A stretch of 64,000 nucleotides of DNA, taken from contig JAQFVV010006203.1 of the NCBI GenBank assembly GCA_028023455.1, positions 13,370,348-13,434,347 on the forward strand, given 5' to 3'. Of the stretch, positions 35,110 through 46,739 are shown piece by piece. The number at the start of each line of letters is the position of its first letter. Position 1 is the stretch's first letter. A model generated the notes under the pieces. The model was given only the letters and a program-made list of their open reading frames with translations. It was not told the origin of the DNA and made no database searches. A program made the translations under genes and the position numbers. The stretch comes from Epiperipatus broadwayi. Its lineage: Eukaryota; Onychophora; Udeonychophora; Euonychophora; Peripatidae.

Positions 35110-37558
35110 GTTTGTCATCTGATCTTTCATGTCAGCCGTGGGATGGTGCTACTTCTAGCTAAATTTCTAGAAATATGCCGTTTCCGCTACCGCACCCAAG
35201 CCTTTAAGCATTCTTTCTAAAATAAATCCTAGAAAGATTGTTAACTCGGAGTTGAGTTCTTTCTACGCTAAAAGGTAGAGTGTTAACTCGGCTAACGGTG
35301 TGGCTTTTTTCTATGCTTAAAAGCAGAGGAAAATGCCGTAGTTGTTTGTGTCACGCACTATATCGTAATGCTGTGTTATGTATTTTATGTGACTCTTACG
35401 AGGGTGTTAATTTGATCGTGTCAAAATTATTTAAATTTTCGTTGGGCCTTTTTTTTAAGGTGAATTGATGTACTGTTACCTTTTAACAGTGTCGTGATTG
35501 TTCCTCGTAAAGCTGTAAGCCTCCTAAATTCTCGATTAGGGTGGGGTAGTGTAAAATTTTTAATGATCACACTTTGAATCACGTTTTAGCGAGATTTTCC
35601 GAGACCAAGAAGATAGCTAATTCCAACACAGAAAACTTGAAAAGATGGGAATTGCCAGACACGGAAGCCGGTGCTGGAATATTTCTACAGCAGAAAAAAA
35701 AAAACATCCTGCTGCTGAAAGAAAAGATTGGATTGTGCGGCAAATATATGTAGATTTGAGGTCCAAAAATATCTTGACTTTCATTTGTAAGTCTCGTTGC
35801 CGACGGAAAGGTTCACTTTGTAAAGGCAAGCTTGTTTGAGGGATTCCAAATGGCCTTCGTCAAATGTAAAAAATAAAAGAAGTAACTTCAATTTTTATTT
35901 AAACATACATCCCTTCCAATAATTGTTGTCATGGGCAATAACCCAAATGTCAAATAAAAGAAGTAACTCAAATTTTTATTTAAACCTAACCCAAAAACCC
36001 CTCTTCTCCCAATAATTGTCGTCAACAATCAAACGGTCAAATAAAAGGAACATCATTAATTATTCTTTAATCGTATAGAAAAAAACCCACAATGTTGTTG
36101 GCAATCAAATGTGAACCAAAATAAGACCGTAAATTATTAGTTAAACATAACCCAAATTACTATTTGAACATACACCGAAAAAGACCCGCTCTTGTCAATA
36201 AAAACTAAAGAAACAACTATTATTGTCAAACCGAATATTATTTGGGAAAAACCCAAATAATTTATAAAAGAAAATCAAATCGGTTGTCAATCAAATGGTA
36301 ACCAATAAAAGTAACTTAAATTTTGATTTAAACATACAAATAAAATGCAAAACCCTTTCTCCCAATAATTGTCGACAATCAAATGTAAAAAAAAGTAATG
36401 TACAATTATTTTTTAATCGTACACAAAAACACCCCTCCCACATTGTTGTCGGCAATCAAATGTAAAGCACATTTTTTAAATGTAACCCAAATTACTATTT
36501 GAACATACACCAAAAAAGACCCGCTTTTGTCACTAAAAATGAAAGAAACAACTATTATTGTCAAAAATATTAGGTTTTTGGAAAACTAAGTCAAATCTGT
36601 TGTCAATCAAATGTAACCGATAAAAGTAACTTCAATTTTTATTTAAACACAAAAAAGCAACCCCCTTTTTTTTTTCAGCAATCAAATGTAAAATAAAAGG
36701 AAGGTAAATTAGTATTTAATCACCCACCCCTCACTAATTGTCAGCAATCAAATGAACACCACCACCAAAAGTAACGTAAACTATTCTTTAAACGGTTACA
36801 CCCCTTGTCCCAATAATTGTCTACAATCGTACACAAAAAAACCCCACCCAATAATTAATGTCAGCAATCGAAGTAAGACTAACATTATTTAAACGTAACC
36901 CAATTACTATTTGAACCTACACCAAAAAACACCCTCTTGTCAAAAATTAAACAAACAACAACTATTATTGTCAAAAATATTTATTTGTAGAAGCAAAACC
37001 ATAATTTATAAACGAAAGGAAGTCAAAATCGGTTGTCAATCAAATGTAAATCAATAAAAGTAACTAATTTTTATTTAAACATGCACACACACACAAAAAA
37101 AATCTCCCAATAATTGTTGTTGGAAATCAAATGTAAACCTATAAAAGTAACGTAAATTATTATTTAATCGTACCCAAAAACACCCCTCCCACTAATTGTT
37201 GGCAATCAAATGGAAACCTATCAAAGTAACGTAAATTATTATTTAAAGATCCATCAAAAAAAACCATTCTCTCTTGAATTTTGGCAATCCAATTTTGCAA
37301 AAACTAATACTATTTAAAAAAAACTATTTGAACACACACCAAAAAAGACCCTCTTGTCAATAAAAATTAAAAAAACAACTATTATCCCATCGTCAAAAAT
37401 GTAATTTGGGAAAAATAATTCAGAAACAAAAAGTAAATTTTGTGAACAAACAAAAAAAAGTCAATATCAATAGAGAATCGCTAGCCTGGGAATGTTATAT
37501 TGTGTTTTTGGTTAGAAATCGTGCCATCCTATGGCTGACACGAAGGATCAGATGAGCT
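35110..37558 (-). mobile_element. Element X copy 2 (inverted), 2.45 kb
   Basis: This is the reverse complement of the family seen at 14302-16932. The ends carry TCATCTGATCTTTCATGTCAG (left) and, on the opposite strand, TCATCTGATCCTTCGTGTCAG (right); the outermost 2-5 bases differ slightly. The flanks share the 8-mer GCATTTTT (35102-35109 and 37559-37566). The unique 0.8-kb section (here at the left: AACGGTGTGGC, AAAAGCAGAGGAAAATGCCG, CACGCACTATATCGTAATGC) matches 16200-16720 of copy 1 with perhaps 85-90% identity. The right 1.6 kb contains the AATTGTTG-GGCAATCAAATG and ACCCGCTCTTGTCAA repeats in reverse. No transposase is encoded. Confidence 0.88.
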
Positions 37559-37718
37559 GCATTTTTATATATGTATATAAAAATAACATCTTTCATAATA
37601 TTCAAATAAATACTAATCTTAGTCGAGTAAAAGAAATATTGAATTGTTCTTGAGATGTGGACACTTGTTGAAATGAAACCAAAACAAATAGCTTGACCGG
37701 AAATGCATTATATAATCA

Positions 37719-37990
37719 CAGTGGTCCCAACCTTATTCTTGCCACTGCAGCATATATTTTCATTTTGAAATAGCATGCTGAAATTGCAATGTGACACCAC
37801 TATTATGATACATTTAGTGATATTTTTCAATATGTAACTTTGCCATCATGATTTTATAATTGTGCCTTACAGAAAACGTAAGGAATTAAAAATACTGGAT
37901 TGCAATTAATATTTCTTTAAATTCATGTATCTGAATTAAATTTTTGCTACCCCTAATGGGGTTGCAAGCCACAATTTAAGAAACACATTG
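37719..37990. mobile_element. Possible hAT-type MITE fragment
   Basis: The left end is CAGTGGTCCCAACCTTATTC. The right end, reversed, is CAATGTGTTTCTTAAATTG and is preceded by CCCCTAATGGGGTTGCAAGCC. Both look like hAT termini, but they pair poorly and the 8-bp flanks (TATAATCA and GGATAACT) do not match, so the pairing of these two ends is uncertain. Confidence 0.42.
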
Positions 37991-38206
37991 GGATAACTTC
38001 TACATTTTATTCCAGTGAAAGCATGTTACGTGGAGGAAGATGATGTCTAGCTTTTAGCTGAATTTAGCACATGATTTTCATTGTAGAAGTCAGTATCCTA
38101 AAATCTTTGTTAAAACTTTTGCTATTATATACCTTGGTAAAGAGTTCTTTATCAGTTAGATTTAAGACTTGGATGCTCTTGTCAGCAGATGACTTAGGAA
38201 GCTTAT

Positions 38207-38560
38207 GTCACATGATCACTTATGCTTATAACATTAAAACAGGCAAAAACTCTCCATACAGTATTGCCACTCATTGCAAGCCAAAGTAATCAATGGATGC
38301 CAGAAGGCTTGTGCATAAAATCCCCATCTAGTGCCTACTTATCCAATATCCCCAGACTAGTTTCTGGCTTATGGCCTTCACTGAGGATCCTTTGCCCTGA
38401 GAGCACTGCACCTACATCTTGGGATCTAATGCAACCCTCCAGCAGCCACCTTTTATCTAGTTAACTACAAAACTTCTGGCATCCATTGATTATTCTGGCT
38501 TGCAATGAGTGGCAATACTGTTTGGAGAGTTTTTTCCTGTTTTAATAATCTTATCAGTAC
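38207..38560. repeat. Dispersed repeat copy 2 with inverted partner
   Basis: 38207-38373 repeats 2935-3094. In addition 38230-38310 (AGGCAAAAACTCTCCATACA through GGATGCCAGAAG) is the reverse complement of 38474-38556, making a hairpin with arms of about 80 bp and a 160-base loop. Both arms can be read as related peptide strings (KTLHTVLPLIASQ and KTLQTVLPLIASQ), but this follows from the inverted copy and is not evidence for a gene. Confidence 0.75.
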
Positions 38561-38564
38561 TTTC

Positions 38565-38920
38565 TGGTTAGCTGCACCCCAGCCGCTAGAGGCGCTGTTT
38601 CTGTGTAAACACACATATCCAGAGTAAGGGCCAAAAAAGCAGATGATGCAAATTCCAGCTGCTAGATGATGCTGTTGACCATGCGTATGCACAGGAAGCT
38701 TCCACAAGCTGGCTGGCAGCAAAACTGCCCACTTGGTGGCGCTGGTTGCAATGTGTAAGCCCATTTAACTTACATCATCTGCTACCAGCACTACCAAGAA
38801 CCTAGATGGCGCTGATTCCCGTAAACAGATCTAGCTTACATCGTCTGCTACACCAAGATTCTAGCCCACTCCGTTGGGTGGCGCTGTTTCTCCACGTTTA
38901 CACATGGAGAAACAGCACTC
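38565..38920 (+). repeat. ~72-bp minisatellite, about five degenerate units
   Basis: The motif CTAGAxGGCGCTG followed by TTTC or ATTCC and GTAAAC recurs at about 38591, 38667 (decayed to GATGATGCTG), 38738, 38808 and 38880, a spacing of 70-76 bp. CTTACATCRTCTGCTAC recurs between units. It is clearly richer in GC than the surroundings. TAGAGGCGC also occurs in the terminal region of element X (14333), so the array may have grown from a transposon end. Confidence 0.75.
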
Positions 38921-41900
38921 TCTAACCACAATATTATTGCAAGGGTAACGTCTACGCACATATTACCAGACACTTGTGTCTTCTGACTTATTCACATCCC
39001 ATTATTTTTTTATAGAACAATCTTGACTAAAAGCTAATCACAGTTTATCTAACCTTATAATTTTAGAACTACTAATTAGGGAAATTCTCAACAATACAAT
39101 TGTTGAGCTATGTTCCTTCTTAATCATAGACATTGAAAAACAAGTCATGAATTTAAATTAACATCATAAAATTCTTGGCGTTTCTAATTAAAAAATTGTT
39201 GCAAAAAGAAAAACAAGATATTCAGTTAATTACACATCTGACTTTCTGTAGAGAGAAAAGAACTAATTAATAAAATTTATTAAAAGGATTAAAATCTTAT
39301 TTTTTCTTTTTATTAAAACTATCTTTTAAGGTTAAAATTAGTGAAGAGAAAGAAAAGAATATTGTTTACATTATAAATTTCTCTCCCCTCTACAATCATT
39401 TATAACTCATTAAAATATTCACATTAAAATCATTATTTAATAAATTTAGTGTTGAGAATTCTCATACTATCATATTGGGACTTAAAATGTTTACTTAATT
39501 GAAGACCTGCATGAAAAAATTAAATATTTTCCCTGTTAAATAATTACATACTAAACATGAGAAACATGCTGACAAATTATTTTTACTGTAGCCAACTAAT
39601 TACAATATTTATATATTTGAATACACATGCTTAAATATCTATATTGATTAACTTGCACCAATATGACTTTATATTTTGTTTGTACTTAAAATAATTTTAA
39701 TTTATATTAATCACTTTGTAATACAGCTATTAATCTTTTTTGTTTTTGCTTCATTTCAATTGCTGCTTGTAGACTTACAATGAGTGGATCATTTTTTTTA
39801 TGCATGCTAATTGTGTAAATTTTTTTCTTGGTAATGATTGGCCAATGTGTTTTTGATTAAAAGCTGCAATTAAAATGGATTATGGTGCTACAGATTGGGT
39901 TTATACTGACAAAATTTTATTTAGGGCTTTGTCTTGTCATCATGCATATTCTTTTTTTAGTGAAAATGCAATGAGGGAAACCAAATTGGACAAATATTAA
40001 GATTGATTCAGGATTGATAAGAAGAAACATCAATATAGTATCACATGGTCAACAATCAACTTCCAAATTGATGATAAATACAAAAAATAGCAGAATTTTG
40101 CCTCCCTGAATCATTCATTATGATCCAAAAAAAAAATTATTCTTGACATAGTTCAAAATTGCAATGAAAATTCTAATGCATATATGTGAACTTAAATATT
40201 GAATAAGATTAAGAAAGGATATTAATGCTTTTAAATTGGTATGCTAATGACCTGAAAACATCACTGGCTTAAAAGTATATATATAATCAGATCAGATTTT
40301 AATAGTACATATTAAATGAGCAAACATTTCAAAATTTATTTAACTTTAACATTGATGTTTGGGGGGGGGGGGTGTTATCGTTTAACAAAGAAATAAACTT
40401 TTTTTCATTGGTTGCCTTAATTTTAAATTTATTTTATTATTCATTATCCACTGTTTCTTTTGCAAAATTTTATTTAAAAAAAAAAATTCTGAACATTTAG
40501 ATTTTCATAAAAATCTATCTGTTCAAATATGTGCTATTGAAAAAATTTACTTGGATGGAATCCTCAATAGACAAAATATGACTTGTCAATTTTTAAAGTA
40601 ACAGTGATAACATTAGTAAATATTAAAAGTAAGTTCAGTGAAGTCTGGTTTTAAAAATGTTACCGATTAATATATATTCTTCACACAGTCTGTGATTTTA
40701 GAATTATAGGCTTTGAACTTTACTATAAAGTATTTAATACAACTTGAATTGATTTTTATTTCTCACTTTTCAGGTAGCTATAGCATCTCTTAGTTATATA
40801 ATTGTTTGTCTTTACAAATTTTCTCTAACATTTTCTAATATATTCATCTCTTATCTTACAATTTTTTCTACTTCTTTAAATCTCAAAAATCTTCACCTCT
40901 ATCCAATTCTTCATGAAGTTATAATTTAGATTTAATACCTTTTTTTATAACTCCTATTAAATGCTTCATTAATCTGTGTACTGACAAATTTATTTTAAAT
41001 TAGATAAACACTTCCAGTTTTTATTTTGAATTACATTTATTAATCCTATTTATTTAAGTATTCTTGATCTGCAGAAAAAAAAATAGCATTTATGTATTTC
41101 ATATTAGAAATCCTGTTTATTATTTGCTTTCAATATTCTACACAATCTTTTTTCTAAAGAAATTCCTGAATCATATTGCACTTTTTTTTTGACTTTGTTC
41201 CACTGCACAATTCATCCACTTGCAACCTTCATTTTAGCTAATTTTTTTTGCAGCCTTATTTGTTATTGCACAATCTGTTATGCTTCTCATTTACCTTTTT
41301 TTCTTATTAATATAGATGAGAGTATAACTGCCATAAAAATCTTATGTACTTTTTCATTTTTTAAACATTTTCTTTTTTCTAATAATTTTTATTTAAATTT
41401 ATTTATGGAACTGGATTTCTCACCCTAAGGATCTTATTCCTATTACATATTTTTTATTTTTCCTTCAACACTATTCTTTCTATATTTGTCTAGCTTTCTA
41501 TATTTTATTTCCAGTAAAATTTGTTGTTTTTTTTTACTTAGCATTTTCAATTTAATGACATCCAAAATCTTTTAGCTGGCAAATGTTGCTTTCATATTTT
41601 CTTTTCTACAATAAATTATATTTTTATTGAAGTCTGCTGATTAAACCAGAAATGCCTTTTGAGAATTTTTTTCCCAATATTTTCATTTGTTGAAATATGG
41701 GGCTAATTTTTTTCCAATGAAATGTATATTGTGAAATAAGTTTTAAAAGTATATCTAAACTGTATAATCACTTTGAGGTCTCACCACTGACAAATTACCT
41801 TTTAAAAAAATTAAATGGCATTACTGCTCTGGAGTCCACAAGTTTTAAAAGCCAGATATATTTGTCATTGCCAATAAGAAAACAACTATATGGTTTATAA

Positions 41901-42061
41901 CATTGTGTTTTAGTTTTCAGCATACTCAATTATTAGGCAGCATTTTAATAGATTTGTCTTTTGAATTTAAGAACAAGTTTCACTGCCTTCATATTTGATA
42001 TGTAGGTGTAAAAACAAGAAAAAAATTCTAAGTAAAAATATGTATACAACTTACCTAAATA
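38921..42061. other. AT-rich DNA, no gene recognised
   Basis: No gene, tandem array or transposon end was recognised. A 12-G run sits at 40361-40372. Short Phe-rich reading frames near 41189 are by-products of T-rich sequence. Confidence 0.5.
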
Positions 42062-42975
42062 CACCTGGGTCTTGTTTTATGTGGTAGATAGGTTCCACAG
42101 AAAACCCATATTAAAAAAAATTGCATAAAAATACTTAATTTACCTTGAAAAATAGAGGATAGGTGCTGTAATTTTCAGAATTCGCATAAAAGCAAAGCAA
42201 CAAAGAAAATTACTTTAAAATTCGCATTAAAAAAATAAGCAAATAAAGTATGACTAATAAAAAATTTCAAACATTAATACAAGACAAACTTTTTTTATTA
42301 CTACAGTATTTAATTTTTCATACATATTTTAATTATTACTGCTAGTGTTCGTTTGTAAACTGGTAAGAAATCAGATTCAATGTGATGTGATGTATTGTGG
42401 CTTCTCCTTAAACGAAGTCAAGAATCTCAGCAATTATGCACAGAGAAACCTGTTAAGCCACTTTTTATTCATGTTGTGATGTACAACTAGCATCATTTTT
42501 AGTGTTGTGCTGTGTTAATGATTTTCTGTTTCTGTATTAAAAAAATTAAATCGCAATCAAAACAAAAAGATTATACATTATCATTAGAAAGACTATTTTC
42601 AGTTTATAAAATCTTTGTTTTTTATTTTAAAAATCTAAAAGATTTATTTCTGTTATATATAACAATACGTTTTAAAAGTTTAAATTTTTTGAATATTTAT
42701 TGTGATATTTTTATATGTAAGTATAAATCTATTATTATTATTTACTCATTAGTATAAATAGGTTATTTACATAGAAGCTAAGTTCTAAATACAGCTTCAG
42801 GCCATATTCACGTAAGCTGCTAATATAAGTTATATTTTTGAACAAAAAAAAGTATTTCAAGTCAAAATAAGTTATTAATAATTTAAATTTCTTGATATCT
42901 AATAAATATAGTGAAATATAAATCGCATAACTCAAAATCGCATTAAAATAATCCACATAAAACGAGACCCAGGTG
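42062..42975. mobile_element. Element Z copy 1: 914-bp TA-flanked MITE
   Basis: The left end CACCTGGGTCTTGTTTTATG and the right end (reverse complement CACCTGGGTCTCGTTTTATG) are each flanked by TA. A TA target duplication and CA-type ends with a CTCGTTTTACGCG-like inner part resemble pogo/Tigger elements of the Tc1/mariner superfamily. The interior is noncoding, with AAACGAAGTCAAGAATCTCAG shared in reverse with copy 2 (45068-46257). TG where copy 2 has CG shows CpG decay. Confidence 0.88.
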
Positions 42976-43883
42976 TATATATGTAATTTTTATTTTATAG
43001 GAAATAGTGTCTTTATTGTAAAAGTATTTATGAAGATCTGTACAAGAATAGAGGTTTTCAATTAAGATAGAAATTAGATTACTTTTTTGTGTGTGTGTAA
43101 GTAAAAGAAAATTTCATGTTAAATTTATAGATAAAAGATTGGTCTTGAAATAATATAATTTAAATGTAAAAACATTGATTTGAATATGTTCATTATAAAG
43201 GGAAAATAAGTTAAAATTATACAACCAGTATTTTAAAAACTTTTGAAGACAGAGAAAATTTAAGTATTCAAAATATTTTAATATCCATGAATTTATTAAA
43301 CAATATGCATTGTAAAAATATTTTTTGCCAAAAGCATCTTCATAATGTTCTGCATCCGTGAAAATTTTGAAATTCAAATTGCAAGACTGATTTGCAGTTA
43401 ATGCAACTACAGATATTGAATTAGAACAAATGGTCCTTTACTGTTATGAAGATTTTATTATATACTCTTAAAATTTTGATATGATTTTGGAAACCTTTCA
43501 ATGAAATCAAAATGTTTTAGAAATTAGAATGAGCAAGAACATCTTTATAAAAATGAGTTGCAGGATTTGGTTTTCATTACAAATATAAGGCATTTACATA
43601 AATTGAAAACTTGAAGGTTGAAATCTAATAACATTTATGTAGAGCTGCATTTAACTTTAAACCTTGGAAAAAAAAAAGTAATTTAGCTCATTTTTCTGCA
43701 AAAATTTTAAAGAATAATTTAAAAACATATAAAGGGTTCTAGGCATGAACTTTTTTATTCCTGTTTAGTTGTCCATTTTAATGCCAAAGAAGCAAAAAGT
43801 AATTGGATGGAATTGATTAAAATCCAGTACTAAAAATAAAGTTGACAATCCAGATTGCTAAAACATTTTATGGTAGTAGTATA

Positions 43884-44347
43884 AATGACTGTACATGTCG
43901 CTTGATGGTGCTGATATTATTCAAAAATAGTTAAATATACTGTTAATCAAGTAATGCATCTTTTGGATGGTCAAAACCATCCCCCCTGCACATTCCAGCG
44001 CTACATGTCATTTCATTTGATGGAATTTAATTTAATTTGGGTTGATTACTTTGTTAATCAAGTGTTTGTTTTTTAATAACTATTAGAAGAATAAAGTAGA
44101 TTTAATAAAATATAAAGAAGGCCCTAAATAAAGATTTTTTTATTGTCATTGTTAAAAAAGAATATATTTACTTTTGTAAAAATGCTACTGTATTTTTTGT
44201 TATTAAAAAAAAACATTCACTTTTTTAATGTTATTTTAAAAAAACACATTCAAGATCAATTAGTTCTTAAAAGGTCACAGCCAGGTAATATTACATTTCA
44301 CTGTTTTTTGTTAGCAACAGTGCCATCAAGTGACGGGTACGATCATT
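43884..44347. mobile_element. MITE with ~30-bp imperfect inverted termini
   Basis: The left end AATGACTGTACATGTCGC-TTGATGGTGCTG matches the reverse complement of the right end, AATGATCGTACCCGTCAC-TTGATGGCACTG, at about 23 of 30 positions. The interior contains a small hairpin (GGATGGTC-AAAA-CCATCC, about 43968) and no protein. The flanks do not show a clear target duplication. Confidence 0.6.
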
Positions 44348-45067
44348 GATACTACCATTTTATTGAAACATTTGCTGCAAAACTCTGTAATATTTGGTAG
44401 CACATCTATGAATTATTTTCTTTTCTAAAGACTAGATTTAATGCAGGATGAGATTAATTAAGCATTTAATCTCTACATTAAAAAAAAAAGACTATATTGA
44501 TAATTTCCGACAAAAGATACCAAGTTTTTTCTAAAAATTATTAAATAATTTTAATTTCAAATTTGATACATAAAATTGTTTTTGTAGATTTATTAAAGAA
44601 AATAAATAAAAATTTTAAATCAAGTTCTCTTCAAATATACAAAAAATATTATTTTGCTTGCTAAATTTTATTATTGGTAAGACTTCTGTCCAACCCACAA
44701 ATCCAAACTTAATTTAGTGACTTGTATTCTTTCACGCGTTTGATATCTCTGCTTTATAGAATTGCTATTTATAAAATTAACTTTTATCTTTAATTTTAAG
44801 ACAGTTTATCAAGTATTTTATTAATTGGGATGATCAGAAATACAAACGTGTATAGGAATTGCTCTTGAAAACCAGTCATTGCAGCTATGTGGCGGTGCTC
44901 TCCATCAGTCTTATTAGATAGATATAAAGTATTATCAAAAATGGAAATAATGAAATCCAATATGCTGTTCTTTCACATAAATTATACATAATAAGTCATA
45001 TATAACCATGTGGTAACCCAGTAAAATTAGAATAAAATCATAATGTAACTAAATGCAAAAATATATA

Positions 45068-46257
45068 CACCTGGGTCTCTTTTTACGCGGAGTTATTTAA
45101 CACAATTTTGAAGTTACGCGATTTGTGTTTGACCGGAAGTCGACCTCCGATAATGCGCTATTACTTTAAATAATCAATTTCGCGCACTTACGTTATATTG
45201 AAAGTAATAGCACATTATTGGAATTCTACTTTCATCTTAGTAATTTCAATATTTTCAGTGCTTTATAATAGTAAGATTTTATGCAATAATGAAATTAAAA
45301 TCATGATTTCCACATTTTATGTATACACACATTAAATTTTACAAGATTATAATGTAAATTTGTTCAAACATTGTGCGTGTTAATTTTGCATTTTAAATCA
45401 CATTCTGTTTTTGCTTTTTAAAAAAGAACATAATCAATTTTTAATCATTTAGTGTCCACAAGTTTATTTTTAAAAGGTCAGTAATAGCAGTGGGCACAAT
45501 TAAAATCTGATTTTTAATTGTAATTAACAATTTAAAAATTACTTACGAGCGACTTGAAATTAATATGATGTAAAACGAAATTTGATTTTTAAATGGAATT
45601 GAAAATTAAAGACAAAAATAAGAATTTAATTTTTAGTTGTTAGTTTTAATTAAATTTTTCCCAGCAGTGGTGAATAAATGTCTTTTTATTATCATAAGTC
45701 TTAAGTTCATAAACAATTAATAAAATCATTGTCAACGTCAATAGAAAACCATTATCACAACATGAGAGTGAACTTGGCGCTAGTTGTATTTCCTCTTGTG
45801 AGAATAATTGCTGAGATATTCTTGACTTCGTTTAAGGAGAAGCCAAATACATCACATCACATGAGAATCTGATTTTTTATTAGTTTGCAAACGAACGTGT
45901 TTTGGGGCAAATAGCGATAATAATTAAAACGTGTATAAAAAAATGTAAATTACTGTAAATTATGCATAAAAATATATTATTTTGAATAAAATTAAATATT
46001 ATAGTTAAAAAAAGTTTGTCTTGTATCATTTTTTTTTCAACTTTGAAATTTTTTATTAGTCATATTTTATTTCCTTATTTTTTTTTGCGCGCGAATTTTA
46101 AAGTAATTTTATGTTGTTGCTTTGCTTTTACATGAATTTTGAAAAATCACAGACCGCATCCCCCCTTTTTCAATGTAAGTTACGTCTATTTTTGCGTGAT
46201 TTCGTTTGCACTTGTTTTCTGAGGAACCTATCTATCGCGTAAAATGAGACCCAGGTG
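45068..46257. mobile_element. Element Z copy 2 (inverted), 1190 bp
   Basis: The termini CACCTGGGTCTCTTTTTACGCG and (reverse complement) CACCTGGGTCTCATTTTACGCG differ at one of 22 bases and are flanked by TA on both sides. It is longer than copy 1 because it keeps an internal hairpin (CCGATAATGCGCTATTAC at about 45145 pairing with GTAATAGCACATTATTGG at about 45205). Orientation is opposite to copy 1. No transposase is encoded. Confidence 0.9.
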
Positions 46258-46739
46258 TATATAGCTATATATATATCACAATTTTCCATTCATTTTAAAT
46301 TGATCATTTATTAACTAAATTTATTGAAGTTTTATAAATATACAATGAAAGTTATATTTGCCATCTCTTTGAATCTTTAATGTAATTTAAAGTTTTAATA
46401 TTTTTTGTAGCATCTATTTTATAGTTTTAGGGTCGCATCCATAATCTCTATATAATTTAAATTCATTCTTTTGTAAACAAGCTACATTTTTGTTTTATTA
46501 TATCATTTCTATATTTAAAATTTTTAATAATTGCCATCTTTTGTAACTATGCTTGTGAATCCAAATGAATATTTTTTCTTAATTTGTCTTCTTTAATAAA
46601 ATATTTTAATGATGTTATCTGTATGAATATCTAAATATTTAATTTTATCTTCAAATGCTACTTTTGTAAATTTAATATATATATATTGATAATAAAAAAG
46701 CTATGAATATTTATAAAGATTTTATTGACAATATATATA

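Noticed and set aside
38222-38764. Overlapping reading frames on both strands with similar peptides (KTLxTVLPLIASQ)
   Set aside because: The similarity follows from an inverted DNA repeat; no protein family was recognised.
41189-41428. 79-residue Phe-rich reading frame
   Set aside because: By-product of T-rich sequence; no motif, no splice context and no homologous copy.
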